A stretch of DNA of 64,000 nucleotides from Crocodylus rhombifer. Lineage: Eukaryota; Chordata; Crocodylia; Crocodylidae. Of this stretch, positions 1 to 11,518 are shown piece by piece. Both the position numbers and the translations under genes were made by a program. Positions within the stretch are counted from its first letter, which is position 1; each line of letters starts with the position of its first letter. The stretch spans positions 190,587-254,586 of the forward strand of contig JAVSML010024002.1 of assembly GCA_038503035.1 (NCBI GenBank). The letters are read 5' to 3'. The notes beneath the pieces are model-generated. The model did no database searches. It was not told the DNA's origin and saw nothing but the letters and a program-made list of their open reading frames with translations.

Positions 1-2204
1 TAGACGGACTCCAATAGAGGCACTCCTGTCACACCCCCGTTTTGACATCCCTGGATGAAAAGCACTGTGTGACTGTGCATCTGTTATATGCAACTCGTCT
101 GAGATGTACTGTACGCAAATGTACTGTACAGAGGGAAATCCAAATGGTAGCTCTGGCTAAGCTGTTTAAACTAAAGTACTATGCCAAATTCAACAACAAA
201 ACCCAAACCTGAGATTATGCCACCAAGGAAGAACCATTATGGTAAAGGTAATCATAGTGTCTCTGAATATCTTGTTGATCTGCAAAGAGGCCATGGAGAT
301 GGAATAATGTGATTTCCACTGAGTCATAATTAAAAACACTGGTGCAATCACCCTTCAATGATCTGTGGGTAACATGAGAGGGATTCACTAGCGAACCCAT
401 GGCATTCTATATTTCTTTGGTCACCAGCTGCTATAATAATTTATTATTGCACAAGTTGATTTTGCTGTGGTAACACAGGTCAGTTATCTTTGGTTTAGCA
501 ATGTTCCACATGCAATTCATATTACCTGGCATAGGTAGTAGGGTTTCTTGCCAAGTGTCCATAAGATAATGTGTCGGTGGAACTTTACCCTCTAGATCAT
601 ATGAAAGGGAAATTTATAGTCAGTAGCTCTTGGCCTTTCATATAGTAAGCCCTTGCTATATCCCAAACATAATAAAACTGTCAGACTGCTTTTTCTACCC
701 ATTTCTAAAAGTATACCTTAATTAAAACAAGCAACCTGTAATAGCATGCAATATTGCTAGATTTGCAAGAGCTTGCTCAATGCACTGGCCTATTGAATTT
801 CAGAGACTAGAATTTCTCCACACTGCTGCTTTGCACTCAAGCAAAGGGTTTCTAAAGCTTATATCATAATGAGGAATGTATAGACTCCTGACCTATATCT
901 GCAGCCCAGGATGCACTGACACTAGTGTCTGGTTCAGGCACTGTCTCGCAGGACTTCCACTTGATGTCTAAATACACTCTCAAAACACCAATCATCCTTT
1001 CCACCACCTGACCCAAAGTAGGCTGCAGAGACCTGCCAATTCCCTTTTTACCAGCCATTTACCTAAAAGCCACTACTCCAAAGTCTATTGGAGAAGCCAA
1101 TTTACTGTAACTACCATCTTCCTTTACAGAAATCAGGTAGTTACCCACGCTTGTTTCTACCTAGGCCTTGTAATTTCTTCTACTAGGACCAACTCACCTT
1201 TTCTGAAGTAGTTGGATAGTTCCAGGACCTCTGGCTTATTATATATCACATGCCCTGTTAGAGCACCCAGTGTGAATTATGACCTGTTTGGACTTGGAGC
1301 TCTTAAGAGAATGGACTGTGTCTATCCTAGAATTCAGAAAACTTGATTAGATGTATATTAGCTCAAGTTAAAAAAAACATAATTGCTATATAGATTATAG
1401 TTTTGCATCATGATGAGTGGCTTAAGAATAGATTACATTTTAAAGTAAATTTTATTATTAGTTCTATATAACACTAAAAGGCACCTCTGCCATATTCTCT
1501 ATAATCTGAGAAGTGAAAGTATCTATGCTGAGAGAGCCCTTGCTCAAGAAACGAAAGTCCTCCTCTGAAAGTAGCTGATGACTAGCTATCCCATGCAGAG
1601 ATATTACTGTATGTTCTTGCATACCGAATGCACCCTAAAAAGGCATGTACCTTGCTTTTGGGAAGACAGGTAGAAGGGAAAAAAAGATTTTTCTAGGGTT
1701 AGGGTTGTGTAGAACAAGGACAGAGCCTAATCTTCAGCTCACTAAACCTCCCAGAAGAAAGGTTAGCTTGACTGGTGGAATATCAATATCATTAAAAAGG
1801 AGAGGTGATTAGTAACATCTATGGAGTGAAGAATAAAGAGATGTGAAATCAATTGATTTGCTTAGTTGCATGCATAGAAATGCAACTTCTTCTTTGAACA
1901 GAATCAAAGCTAGAGCAGGAATCAAAATGGGGAGCTTCTGTTCTGGGCAAAAAATCAACTTCTCTACGTAAGTGACACATCCGCTATTTGGGAAGGCTGT
2001 TTTTTGGGGATTACATACATATGGTATGTGTATTAATAGGTAATTATCTCTTACATAAAATGACTTATTGTTTCCCTGTTTATTGTTATGACCATCAAGA
2101 ATATAATTTCAAATAAACAATGGACATGTCTAAACATGTGATTAATGCACATAAATAGTGCCTGCCTTTACAGTCTATGTCTGAATCTCTCTGCAGTGAT
2201 TCAT
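1..2204. other. AT-rich DNA without recognised features
   Basis: I see no exon-like coding stretch, RNA gene or clear repeat here. Short open frames on both strands are no longer than expected by chance and lack recognisable motifs. Two TTAGGG-like units at about 1694-1707 are too short to mean telomeric DNA. Confidence 0.5.
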
Positions 2205-2331
2205 AGCCTTTGGATTCAATTCAGAGTGATTAATGGGTCTCTCAATTTGATTCAGATTCAGAGATTTGGCCACCAAACTGGGCTGAATCTCCTTTGAATC
2301 AAATCAGCTACTGAAGCTTTGCACACCCCTA
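2205..2331. mobile_element. hAT-like non-autonomous element, right-end fragment
   Basis: The stretch ends in GCTTTGCACACCCCTA, the complement of a TAGGGGTGTGCAAAGC-type hAT terminus. Its subterminal part (ATTAATGGGTCTC, then GATTCAGATTC, then TTGAATCAAATCAG) matches the right end of the complete relative at 21388-22190. Only one end is present, so this is a truncated copy. Family assignment rests on the terminus and the match between the two copies. Confidence 0.6.
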
Positions 2332-3133
2332 ATAGGCACAAAGGAGCATAGGACTGGAAGAAACTTCACAGGCCACTGAGTCCAGGAGTCCCATAATTCT
2401 TCCTTCTTTTCTGACTGGTGTTCCAACCCATATGCCTTGGTTGGATCATGGATGGACTTACGTACCTTGTATTCTGGTTTCTTATCACACAATCATTCGT
2501 GTAGGAAGGTAATTTTACTGCTATCATTTCTGGTTGTCACTACTGTCTGGTTGTCACTAATGTCACAGAACTGAGATCAACAATATATGTCTAAAATTGA
2601 CACTATTCATCATCACGGTTACCAATCCAAAGTCTGTGGTCAGCGCATCCACAGTCTACACGACAACACTGACTGATATAGAATTTAAATCAGGAGGTGG
2701 AGCTCATTTGCAGATGGATGGATCTGATTAGAGAAATCCCAAAAAGGAATAGAAAGGGCCACAGCTAGCCTGCAACAGTCGCCTTATATCACCCAAATAT
2801 CTTTGTTAGGATGTTATATTACAGAGTATGTAAATGAAGGTCCTGAAATGCTTTAAAGAGTCCTAGAAAAATACAAAGATGATTTATTTCCATGTGAACT
2901 TATGAAATCTGAGTGTTAGGATAGTTGCTCAGGCCCAGATCCATAAAGGGGTCTCAGCACTTCAATGGTAAGCATTGCAGCATCTAACTTTGCTACTTTG
3001 TAACAGTTTCTACAGCCCTGTATTGGGTGTCCAGGGTCTCCATGCAATGCATGAGGAGAGTTAGGCACCATCTGAATTTTACTGTTGTGTCCACTTTGAA
3101 GTATAATGTGCAAACATTGGAACTTGAACCCAG
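2332..3133. other. no gene seen; short tandem duplication
   Basis: Unique-looking AT-rich DNA. The phrase CTGGTTGTCACTA occurs twice in a row around 2530-2562, a tandem duplication of about 20 bp. Nothing else is supported. Confidence 0.4.
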
Positions 3134-3390
3134 GTTTCATGGTTTCATAGTTGGTAGGGTGGGAAGGGACCTGAGCAGACCATCAAGTCCAACCCCTTGC
3201 CATGGGCAGGAAAGAGTACTGGGGTCAAACGATTCCGGCAAGGTGTTCATCTAGCCTCCTTTTGAAGACTCCCAGGGTAGGAGCCAGCACCACTTCCCTT
3301 GGAAGTTGGTTCCAGATCCTAGACACCCTGACTCTGAAGTAGTGCTCCCTAATATGTAGCCTGAATCTACTCTTGGTCAGCTTACGGTCA

Positions 3391-3924
3391 TTATTCCTCA
3401 TTCCCTCTGGTAGTGCTTGGGGGGAACAGGGACTCTCCCATAGCCTGCTGGTCCCCCTTGGCCAGTTTGTAGATGGCCACCAGTTCCCCTCTCAGCCTTC
3501 TCTTGTGGAGGCTGAACAGGTTCAGGTCCCGTAGCCTCCGCTCATAGGGCCTGCCTTGCTGCCCCTTGATCATGCGAGTGGCCTCCTCTGGACCCTCTTA
3601 ATGCTGTCCACATCCCTCCTGAAGTGTGATGCCCAGAACTGGATGCAGTACTCCAACTGCGGCCTGACCAGTGCCGCATAGAGGGGGAGGATCACCTCCT
3701 TGGACCTGCTTGTGATGCATCTGTTGATGCAAGACAAGAGTGTGGTTGGCCTTCCTGACCGCGTCCCCACACTGCCAGCCCATGTTCATTTTGGAATCAA
3801 TAATGACTCCAAGATCCTTTTCTGCCTCTGCATGGACTAGAAGGGAGTTCCCCAGCCTGTAGGTATGCTGCTCGTTCTTCCTCCCCAGGTGCAACACCTT
3901 GCACTTTTCAGTATTGAATCCCAT
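3391..3924 (-). pseudogene. CR1 RT thumb and C-terminal region, frameshifted
   Basis: Downstream of the catalytic loop the CR1 C-terminal region continues in three overlapping frames. They include GFNTEKCKVLHLGRKNEQHT and EAEKDLGVIIDSKMNM (3924 downward), VILPLYAALVRPQLEYCIQF (3770 downward) and RDLNLFSLHKRRLRGELVAI (3573 downward). These are the conserved C-terminal words shared with the copies at 22.8, 36.3, 55.1 and 58.2 kb. The changes of frame show at least two indels. Confidence 0.88.
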
Positions 3925-3984
3925 TCTGTTCTCATCTGCCCACCCCTGTAACCTGTTTAGATCTAGTTGCAGCCTGTCCCACTC

Positions 3985-4545
3985 CTACAGCATGCCCACT
4001 TCTCCCAACATTTTAGTGTCAGCCACAAATTTGATCAAGGTGCTTTTCACCGCCTTGTCCAACTTGCTGATGAAGATGTTGAACAGTGCAGGCCCAAGGA
4101 CCAAGCCCTGGGGGTCCCCACTGCTCACATCCCTCCAGGTCGAAAAAGACCCATCCACCCCCACTCCCTGGGTGCAGCCCTCCGACCAACTTGTGACCCA
4201 TCTGATTGTGTAGGCATCGATACCACAGTCACCTAATGTCTTAATGAGAATGGGGTAAGAAACAGTGTCGAAGGCCTTCCTAAAATCCAGGAAGACTACG
4301 TCCACTGTGACTCCTGCAACCAAGGATTTTGTGACCTGGTCATAGAAGGCCACCAGGTTGGTCTGACAGGACCTGCCTCGAATGAACCCATGTTGGTTGC
4401 CCCTAAGCATGATCTCCCCTGCTGGTCCCTGGCAGATGTGCTTCTGGATAATATTCTCAAACAGCTTCCCCAGCACAGAGGTAAGACTAATGGGCCTGTA
4501 GTTTCCTGGGTCCTCCTTACTCCCTTTTTTGAAAATGGGAACCAC
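3985..4545 (-). pseudogene. CR1 reverse transcriptase fragment (dead)
   Basis: This 186-codon frame carries the N-terminal fingers and palm of a CR1 RT: VPIFKKGSKEDPGNYRPISL near residue 2, then QHGFIRGRSCQTNLVAFYDQ, then VDVVFLDFRKAFDTVSY with the first catalytic aspartate, and DPQGLVLGPALFNIFI. At the catalytic loop, where CR1 copies read FADDTKL, this copy reads FVADTKM, so one of the paired aspartates is lost. The frame then ends. The endonuclease is missing because the insert is truncated. It is a retrotransposon fossil, not a host gene. Confidence 0.92.
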
Positions 4546-4854
4546 ATTGGCCCTTAGGTGTCTCCCTCAAGAATGTGTGTGCCCTTACCCTTGGCTGCAT
4601 ACTTGTTTTAGCTAGTTTTCCCCTGCCCTAAGCAAGTACATTAACTGTAGAGCTATTGTACAAGTGGGGTTGTAACACCATCTCCATTAAGGAAGGCAGG
4701 AACCAAGGAAAGAAAGTAGATAGCTGCTTCCACATTTGGTATGGAAACACTACCTGGTAAGCATTTGTTGACAACTGCTACCAGATTGGGTGGAATAGAT
4801 GAACCAGTTTGTAGTTCCTGATGGGGCTTATGATTTGATACCACTGTCAAGACA

Positions 4855-5078
4855 GAGGTGCATTTTTGACATGCTCAGAAGCAGCACCTAAGTGTCTGGG
4901 GTAGTTTTTTTTTTATAGTAAACTTTGGTACCTACAGACTTTAGGCACCTCTGAGACTAGGTGACATGTAAGTGGAGGGGAGGTTGAGGATAGAAATTTT
5001 GGAGATAGATTTCTAAGTCCTGCTTAAATTCTATGTTTTTGTCATTTAGATGCTTTTGTGGATGTAGCCTCTTGTCAG
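4855..5078. repeat. interspersed repeat, same family as 63768-63930
   Basis: The right edge reads GATGCTTTTGTGGATGTAGCCTC. Its complement, GAGGCTACATCCAC, is followed by words such as TTAGGTGC that also occur at 63770-63830. Both copies carry TAGGCACC or GGTGCC words and a purine-rich or pyrimidine-rich middle. I take this as an old interspersed repeat of unknown class; only two copies are visible in the window. Confidence 0.4.
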
Positions 5079-6042
5079 TATGACTCTGTCTCAGTGCCAG
5101 AGAGCGTTCAGGGCCCAAGTATGTAATAAAGATGCTGTGCTTGACCTTCAGAATGACCTAGTCCTCTGCACCACAGGAAATCCCTTGACAGGCATTTCCC
5201 AGTCGATTGCTAGAAGAACAGCAGCCAAAGGGAGTAGAGATACAGAAAAGAAACAGCATTAAAGGGTCATTGAAAATGAAGTGTGCTTTATGTTACTAAA
5301 TCAAAATTGTCTTCCCATGGGGTGGTGGGTCTCCTGATATATGGAGATTGTTATTGCAGTGGATGGGACAGTCAGCTCTAAATCCTCTAATGGAAGAGGA
5401 TAAAGTAAAATGTATCATACAGCGTGACTTCCTGTCCCAGGGGCAGCTTCATCTATCTAGAAGACAACCCTTAAATCATTTATTTTCAATTTTTTGTCCT
5501 CCTCTGTCCTACATGGTTCAGTGTATACTCACTCCAAGCAACAGTATGATTGATTTACCTTTTAATTCCGTTTTTTTTTTTTTCTATCTGAAACATTCAG
5601 GAAATGGGAAGTCCATTCATATGGCATTGTAGCTCCGGTAGGACAAAATTGGTTTAGCTTATTTGCAATCTTAGGAATTTGACTCAGCACAGAATTGCAC
5701 GTCAAATAGCAGCCTCAGGCTTGGATATCCTTCCCTGTTCTGATGTGTGCAGTAACTCGGAAATCTTTTACATTTCTGTGGTCTCTTTTAATAGAAGCAG
5801 AACACACAAAACACTACATACATTTTAATGTGTACATTTGACTTCTTAGCTCACATCATCCCATTGCATAATATAATTATTGTACCAATATAATGCAGCA
5901 AGGAAGCTACATCACGTCTGTTAACTTTATTAATTAGAATGGAATTCAGGGGGAGGAGGTATTATTCACGATCAACTACAATACACAGAATTTTATAAGA
6001 TTTATTTGACATTTTGTTTGACCGTGTTGTATTGAGCAACTG
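5079..6042. other. no gene seen
   Basis: AT-rich unique DNA. A T-run lies at 5571-5583. Short frames here have no recognisable domain. Confidence 0.4.
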
Positions 6043-7036
6043 CATAGGCACCAAGTACGTGGGGGCCTGAGGTCTCTGGCCCCGCTCAGGAAGAGGGTAG
6101 GGTGGCCACCTTCCCTAATTGAGCAGGACATGGGAACATCAAGTCCCAGTCCTGGGCTGCATGACTTTGGTACAGTATTTGTCTCAGATTCCCAGTATCA
6201 TGCAGGGATTCGGGTTTTTGGTTCACTGAAAACACGGGAAATGCTGGGTTTCCCCTTGCAGTTTGGCAGAGCTCCAGTCTGCAAGGGGCTGCAAGGAATG
6301 GGGTGCAGGGGATGCCACATACACATATGGGCACACACATATTCATATGGTCAAGAATACAGCCCTAGGCAGTGGTGGTGATCAGCTCCCCCAGCTGCCT
6401 GCAAATAAGTCTATGGCAGGGTGGGGCAGGGCAGATTGAGGCCCCCATGGTGAGGGAGAGAGTGGAGCAGGAACTGGTCCTGGAGGCACTGCCAAGCCAG
6501 GGTGGTGCATGGGGTCCAGGGCTGTGGCAGCAAGCAGGGCAAAGCCACATGTGGGTTGTCCAGGGGGTAGGGTTGGGGCATCTCCCTGCTGCTGCATTTG
6601 GTTCCTGAGAGGGGGACATGGGGGGAGGGGGCACCTGCCTCCTAGATTTGTGCATAGGGTGGGGAAGATGTGGGCTGCCTACTGTGGGCTCAGGGCTCCC
6701 TGCCCTGCTGCCTTCCATCTGGGCACCCTGTGCCTACCGTACTGCCATGGCAAAGCACCCCCCGGACACCCAGCAGCAGTAAGTAGCAGGAGTGGCTGTG
6801 GCAGCAGCACAAAGTTGTGCCCCACACTCCTGCTGGGCAGGCACGGGGTGCTTCATCATGGTGGCATAGCCTGTGCAGGGTCCCCAGGGAGGCGGGGAGG
6901 GGCAGCAAGGCAGGGAAGCCTGCAGCAGGTAGCCTGCATCTGCCTCTGCCCCCCCTATAGGCTCTGGTCAGCTCTGCTCCTGCTGTGCCGCAGGGAGGGC
7001 CCTACCCCCCCGTAAAAATAAAAGTCAGTACCTATG
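6043..7036. mobile_element. GC-rich non-autonomous DNA transposon (hAT-like)
   Basis: The left edge CATAGGCACCAAGTACGTGG and the complement of the right edge, CATAGGTACTGACTTTTA, form an imperfect TIR of the CATAGGTGCC type known from reptile repeats. The interior is strikingly GC-rich against AT-rich flanks, and it yields long but meaningless open frames on both strands. No matching 8-bp target duplication is visible, so exact limits and class are tentative. Confidence 0.45.
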
Positions 7037-7304
7037 ATATTCTCCATGCAGCATACACGTCAGTCAGGTGGCGTTTCAAGTACAATGGATAGCAAATGAT
7101 GATTCCAGCATAATTTTATGATTACTTCTTACAGAGGGATGGATTTGGTCAGCATTGAGCAGAGATCTTGCATAGGATACACTTTCCTCGCCTGTATCTG
7201 GATACAGATACAGATCTATATGAGGATACAGAGTTTAACTGTAGTGGAGCCTATGTGAAACACAGTAGTTTTGTAATTGGACTCGATCCTTTGGGAAAAT
7301 GCAT

Positions 7305-7307
<3 letters not shown>

Positions 7308-7354
<47 letters not shown>

Positions 7355-7364
7355 NNNNNNNNNN

Positions 7365-7430
<66 letters not shown>
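7308..7430. repeat. (TG)n microsatellite with assembly gap
   Basis: A pure TG tract of about 47 bp, ten N characters (7355-7364) and a further GT tract of about 66 bp. The true repeat length is unknown because the gap lies inside it. A 132-codon frame through the tract is an artefact of the repeat. Confidence 0.98.
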
Positions 7431-7432
<2 letters not shown>

Positions 7433-10400
7433 GGGGGAAGTTTGGGTATAATTTTATTTATCTAAAACACTGGTTTCTAACCTTGTTAGATTCAGGGCTC
7501 CCCATGGAAAATGTTAGCTGGAAAAATGGAAAAAAAGAAGAGCAAGTTTTCCTGAGTTCCTTGTAACAGAAGGCCACAACATGTCAGAAATGTTTTTGAC
7601 ACTATGGATTCTTTTTGAAATCTCTGGATTATTTTGTGAATTGTATGTAGGTGTCTTCACACTTAATAGTGCTCATATTGAGTGGTGCCCCTTAAAGAGT
7701 GATGAGGCAAACTGGTTGAGAATCCTTGGTCTGAACAAAGCACCTGTTTTGCTTGCACTGCTTTATCCGTCCTTTTTCTGGGAACTACATTTGAGGAGTC
7801 TGTTACAGCATCTCTCAACCCAGGTATAAAATAGTAGCTGAATAGAAGCTAAGAAGTAACAGGCTCAGGTAACAAATTGGTATAGGAAGAACAGTTAAGA
7901 GAGTGAGCTTGAGGCCTTCTGGGAGTAGCAAATGAAAAGGTATCTTTCCTGTGGGTTCTTAGGTCCTTCATTGGAATAAAAGGGGGCAAAACTCCTTTGC
8001 AGTTGGTAGCTCCATCCGCTTACACCAGCAGAAAATGTCACCTATTAAGTTGGCAGGGACTAGCAGAAAGCACAGCACTCCCGCTTTCTTAGGGCAGTAG
8101 GCTCTCTAAATCTGCAGTACTTGATACCTTACCAGGTCTGTTCTGGTTCTTCTGATGAAAGGACTATAAATAAGCAATTATTGACAGAGAAAGCATTACC
8201 TTTTGGAGTCTGGAGGTATTAGAGAATCTCAGTTCAACGCTCCTGAACATTTTGCAACCAAATTATAGCTATCTTTGAACGCATGCATTCGTTTTGGGGG
8301 GCTGGTAAAGATTTTTCCTGTTCTCTCAATCCCCTCTAGTTTTTCTATGCAAGGCAGCCATATGCTGACTTGTGATCATTTTTTGACTAATGGTCACACA
8401 TGCCACTAGAATTTAAGCAATCTGATGCAAGGATAGCCATGTAAACTTTCCCCTACTTTATTATATGAATACGTTGGCTCTTTATTAATTAAAATGTTCT
8501 TTTTACTTCCCTGCACACATCTGTGTATGATGACAGATGTGACAATAGTCCAGCTCCACTGATTTCAGTAGCACCTGGGCAGTTCATATCAGTCTGCTTA
8601 TTGCAGTCAAGTAGAAGAACCTGCAACAAGCACGAGGTAGTAGTCCACAGGAATCTTTTAAACTGATGTTTAGAAAAGAAAAAAAGGGGGTTGTAGCATT
8701 TATCTCATCTGTCACCTCCCTTCTACTTCAGGTGTTTGAACCTCCTATTTTGATGTTAAAGGCATTTTGAGTTCAAGTTGCCCAAGCTGAGTTCATTACA
8801 CAACCTCTTGCAGGTCCTTTAAAAGCGTGTATTAAGGTTGATTCCCCCAGTGTGGCCACATCAACAAATCTTTGGCAGGGCTTTGTAAAAAGTGGACTCT
8901 ATTGGCCAGTTCTTTTTGACATTATGAACCTTTAGCTTTTGGTTTCCTTGTGTCTGTTTTTATGACTTATTTACAAAGTTCCCATTAGTTACACGTTCTG
9001 ATGTCATTTATTGATGCTAATGTTTTATAGAACCAGAGTTTGTAATTTGTCTTCATGGTGAGTAATGCCTTCCTTTGAACTTCCTGCCAGCTCATCAGCT
9101 GATATTACTACAGCTTCTTGACATTGGATTTTGCCAGTTATTGCCTCATTTCTTATGACTTGTGATGCAAGTTACTATGTTTGCATGGAACTGTTGCAAT
9201 GAGGCCCTTAATGTCGATGGGACACAAAATCACAGGTCACTGATATCTGTACTGGCAAGCTACTGCTGTGACAGTTCTAATAAAAAGAGATTTTGTGACA
9301 AGGGTTTTTATCTTTTCATTAAAAGATGAAGATGTTCTTTGTTAGGCTACATGAGGTGAAACAAACACACGTTACAAAGAGGGAAAATGAGCTCATTTTA
9401 GCTGGAGCTACTGTGTGAATTTTAGTTTTGCCCTTTGTCACACACTGAACCTATTCTATGGGACTGTCAGGATATTCTCACTATTTAAGCTTACTCAGAG
9501 GAATTTCCTGCTGGAGTAAGTACACCTTTCTCTGTCTTCCAGCCACTGAAAACAAGGCATTTCTCTGGCCAGGAGCATGAGCTCAGAATTGCACCTTAGG
9601 ACTAGGGGCAGAAATTGCACATAAACTGATATAAGTGATCAGAAACTGGTTCCAATCTGTAACACAACAGAAGTTCAGTGCTCAAAATGGCCAAAATTGG
9701 TTTAAGATAAACCTGGATGGCTGTAGTATCAGGCTTAACTAGTTTAGATTAAATTGGTTTATTGAACTTCTGTCCCAGATTCTCTCCAGATTCAAGTTAA
9801 TTCACCGCTCCCCCAGCATCCCAGGATGCTTTGCACCTCCCCTGCAAGCCCCCTTTTGCAGGGTGGGTGGGTGAACGAGCCTTCGCCAAAGCTGCCTGCT
9901 TCACCTGAGCATGGAGTTGAGCTCTATTGCCTCCCAGCTTCTGGCCTAAGAAACCGCAGGCATGTGGCTGCATTTCTGGAATCAAAAGTGAGTGTCTGCT
10001 CACTTGCTTACCAGTTCAATTTATGGATCTTAGACTAACCTGTGAAGATTGAACTGATTCAGCCTCAGGCTTTTTTTACTGTCTGTACTTAACCTGGGAA
10101 TAAATCAGAAGGCAAACACATCACATGGATGTCTCAAATGGGACAGATTGGTCAGTTGTTCTTGCTTCTTTGCAGTTCTTCAGCACTTTAATGTAAGCTT
10201 CATATGACTAATTGAGTTGTTTTATGGGTGCTCGGTGAATACGAGCCTTGCTCTACATGTGAATAAAGGATTCCTATCTGCAGCAAGCAACAGGCATCAC
10301 TGAGGACAGGTAGATGAATAAGATGAGAGAAACCAAATCACACACCGAATGCATCTCTCTCACCCCTATCCCCCCCCCGCAATTATTCCTCCTCTGATAT

Positions 10401-10713
10401 CGTTATGTCTTGAAAATCATGAGCATTGACATAAGGAGAAATGTTATCTCAGTAGTAATTGAAAGGTGATAGTCATTATTAACCACTCCTTCTAACATCT
10501 GTATAGTCAATAGGGAAAGCACAACAAAGGGAAATGCCAAATGCTGAAGAAAAATATAGCGATCTGTACTTTCAAGGCCCTTAGGCTCAAAATTTGATAA
10601 ATATTTTGTTTTTAAAACTGTTAGTAAAATGCAAAGATGTTTTTAAAGATTTATTTTCCCTCCAAGTAATATGAGCAATTGGTGCCAAGAAGCCAGCTGT
10701 CTTATTACAAAAC
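7431..10713. other. no gene seen; possible old repeat at 9600-10080
   Basis: Mostly AT-rich unique DNA. Around 9690-9770 there are iterated words of the kind TTGGTTTAAGATAAACC and TTTAGATTAAATTGGTTTA, followed by a GC-rich core (9810-9960). This resembles the architecture of other non-autonomous DNA elements here, but I could not define paired ends. Confidence 0.35.
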
Positions 10714-10769
10714 TGGTGTGTGTTTGTGTGTGTGTGTATGTTTGAGAGAGAGAGAATGAGAGAGAGAAA
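10714..10769. repeat. compound (GT)n/(GA)n microsatellite
   Basis: GT-rich tract (GTGTGTTTGTGTGTGTGTGT) followed directly by GAGAGAGAGAGA and a second GA tract. It is a simple repeat with no coding content. Confidence 0.9.
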
Positions 10770-10950
10770 ATTCAGAAGAAAGCTTTTCAAGATTTTCCAT
10801 TTTAAAAAAATTAATAATAAGGGGGAAGGGGAAAGTCACCTGAAATAATCAATACATGGGTAATGTCACATGCAAAATCCCATTAAATAGTCATTCCGTG
10901 GAATGGCACATCTGTAAGAATTTAAGAGCATAATTAAGCAATATTACCCA

Positions 10951-11211
10951 TGGGACGCATCTGTTGGTCACTATAGTGTTACACTATGTTGCTGTATGGT
11001 GCACTACTGCAACGTAGCTATCATGTGAGTCGATACGTGACCAGCACCTACTTCACTGTAGCAGTGAGAAGTAGCAGCTAAAAGTAACTATGCACCATCT
11101 GCATGGCTCAGTATGAGCAGATACTGAGCCATGCTTTAGTATTTCCAAAAGGAAGCACTAAAGCATGGCACAGTAACAATGTCACCATAGGGCAACATGT
11201 AGATGCACCCA
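10951..11211. mobile_element. TIR non-autonomous DNA transposon (GGGTGCATCTACATG family)
   Basis: The left terminus TGGGACGCATCTGTTGGTCA and the complement of the right terminus, TGGGTGCATCTACATGTTGC, are imperfect inverted repeats. The same termini flank the elements at 35178, 47234, 47805 and 50522. This copy is 261 bp and holds two adjacent hairpins in its middle (11101-11134 and 11131-11166). It has no coding capacity, so transposase must come from elsewhere. Superfamily is not certain because no clean target duplication is visible. Confidence 0.65.
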
Positions 11212-11518
11212 TGGCAACACAGTCCAGAATGAACTGAGTGAAAAACATTAGCAGCGTCAACAAAAAGAAAAAAAGAAAAATTCTGTAAAATAGCCAGAAG
11301 GACACACGAAACTCCATGTTAGTATCTGCTTAAAAAAACATTAACCCTACGTAAGGTAGGCTATACAACGACTTTGCACGCCAATGACTCATTGGGGAAC
11401 TGGGGATTTGAATAGGATGGGCTGAAAATGGAACAATCTCAAAACATCTGCTAGCTCACCAATCTGTCAAAATAAACTTATGATAACGATCACATGTGCT
11501 GTTAGTTGTTTATGAAGG

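Larger units (their letters stand above)
3134..4556 (-). mobile_element. CR1 LINE, 5'-truncated
   Basis: The plus-strand left edge, GGTTTCATGGTTTCATAG, is the complement of the CR1 3' terminal repeat and is followed by the usual 3' UTR words (GGGAAGGGACCTGAGCAG, then ATCAAGTCCAACCCC). Reading the minus strand from 4545, reverse transcriptase sequence runs through the palm and on into the C-terminal region by way of several frames. Homology stops abruptly near 4556 in the middle of RT, which is typical 5' truncation. The 3' end matches the copy at 54757-55512, so both belong to one subfamily, distinct from the one at 35.9 kb and 57.5 kb. No target-site duplication was recognised. Confidence 0.93.

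Noticed and set aside
1694..1707. TTAGGGTTAGGG-like words as interstitial telomere repeat
   Set aside because: Only two units, expected by chance in AT-rich DNA of this length.
6372..7015. Several long frames in the GC-rich block, up to 168 codons
   Set aside because: Open frames arise on both strands because stop codons are rare in GC-rich DNA. No domain, splice site or conserved motif is seen, and the block has transposon-like ends.
7168..7566. 132-codon open frame
   Set aside because: Half of it is alternating Cys-Val from the TG microsatellite and it runs across unknown bases.
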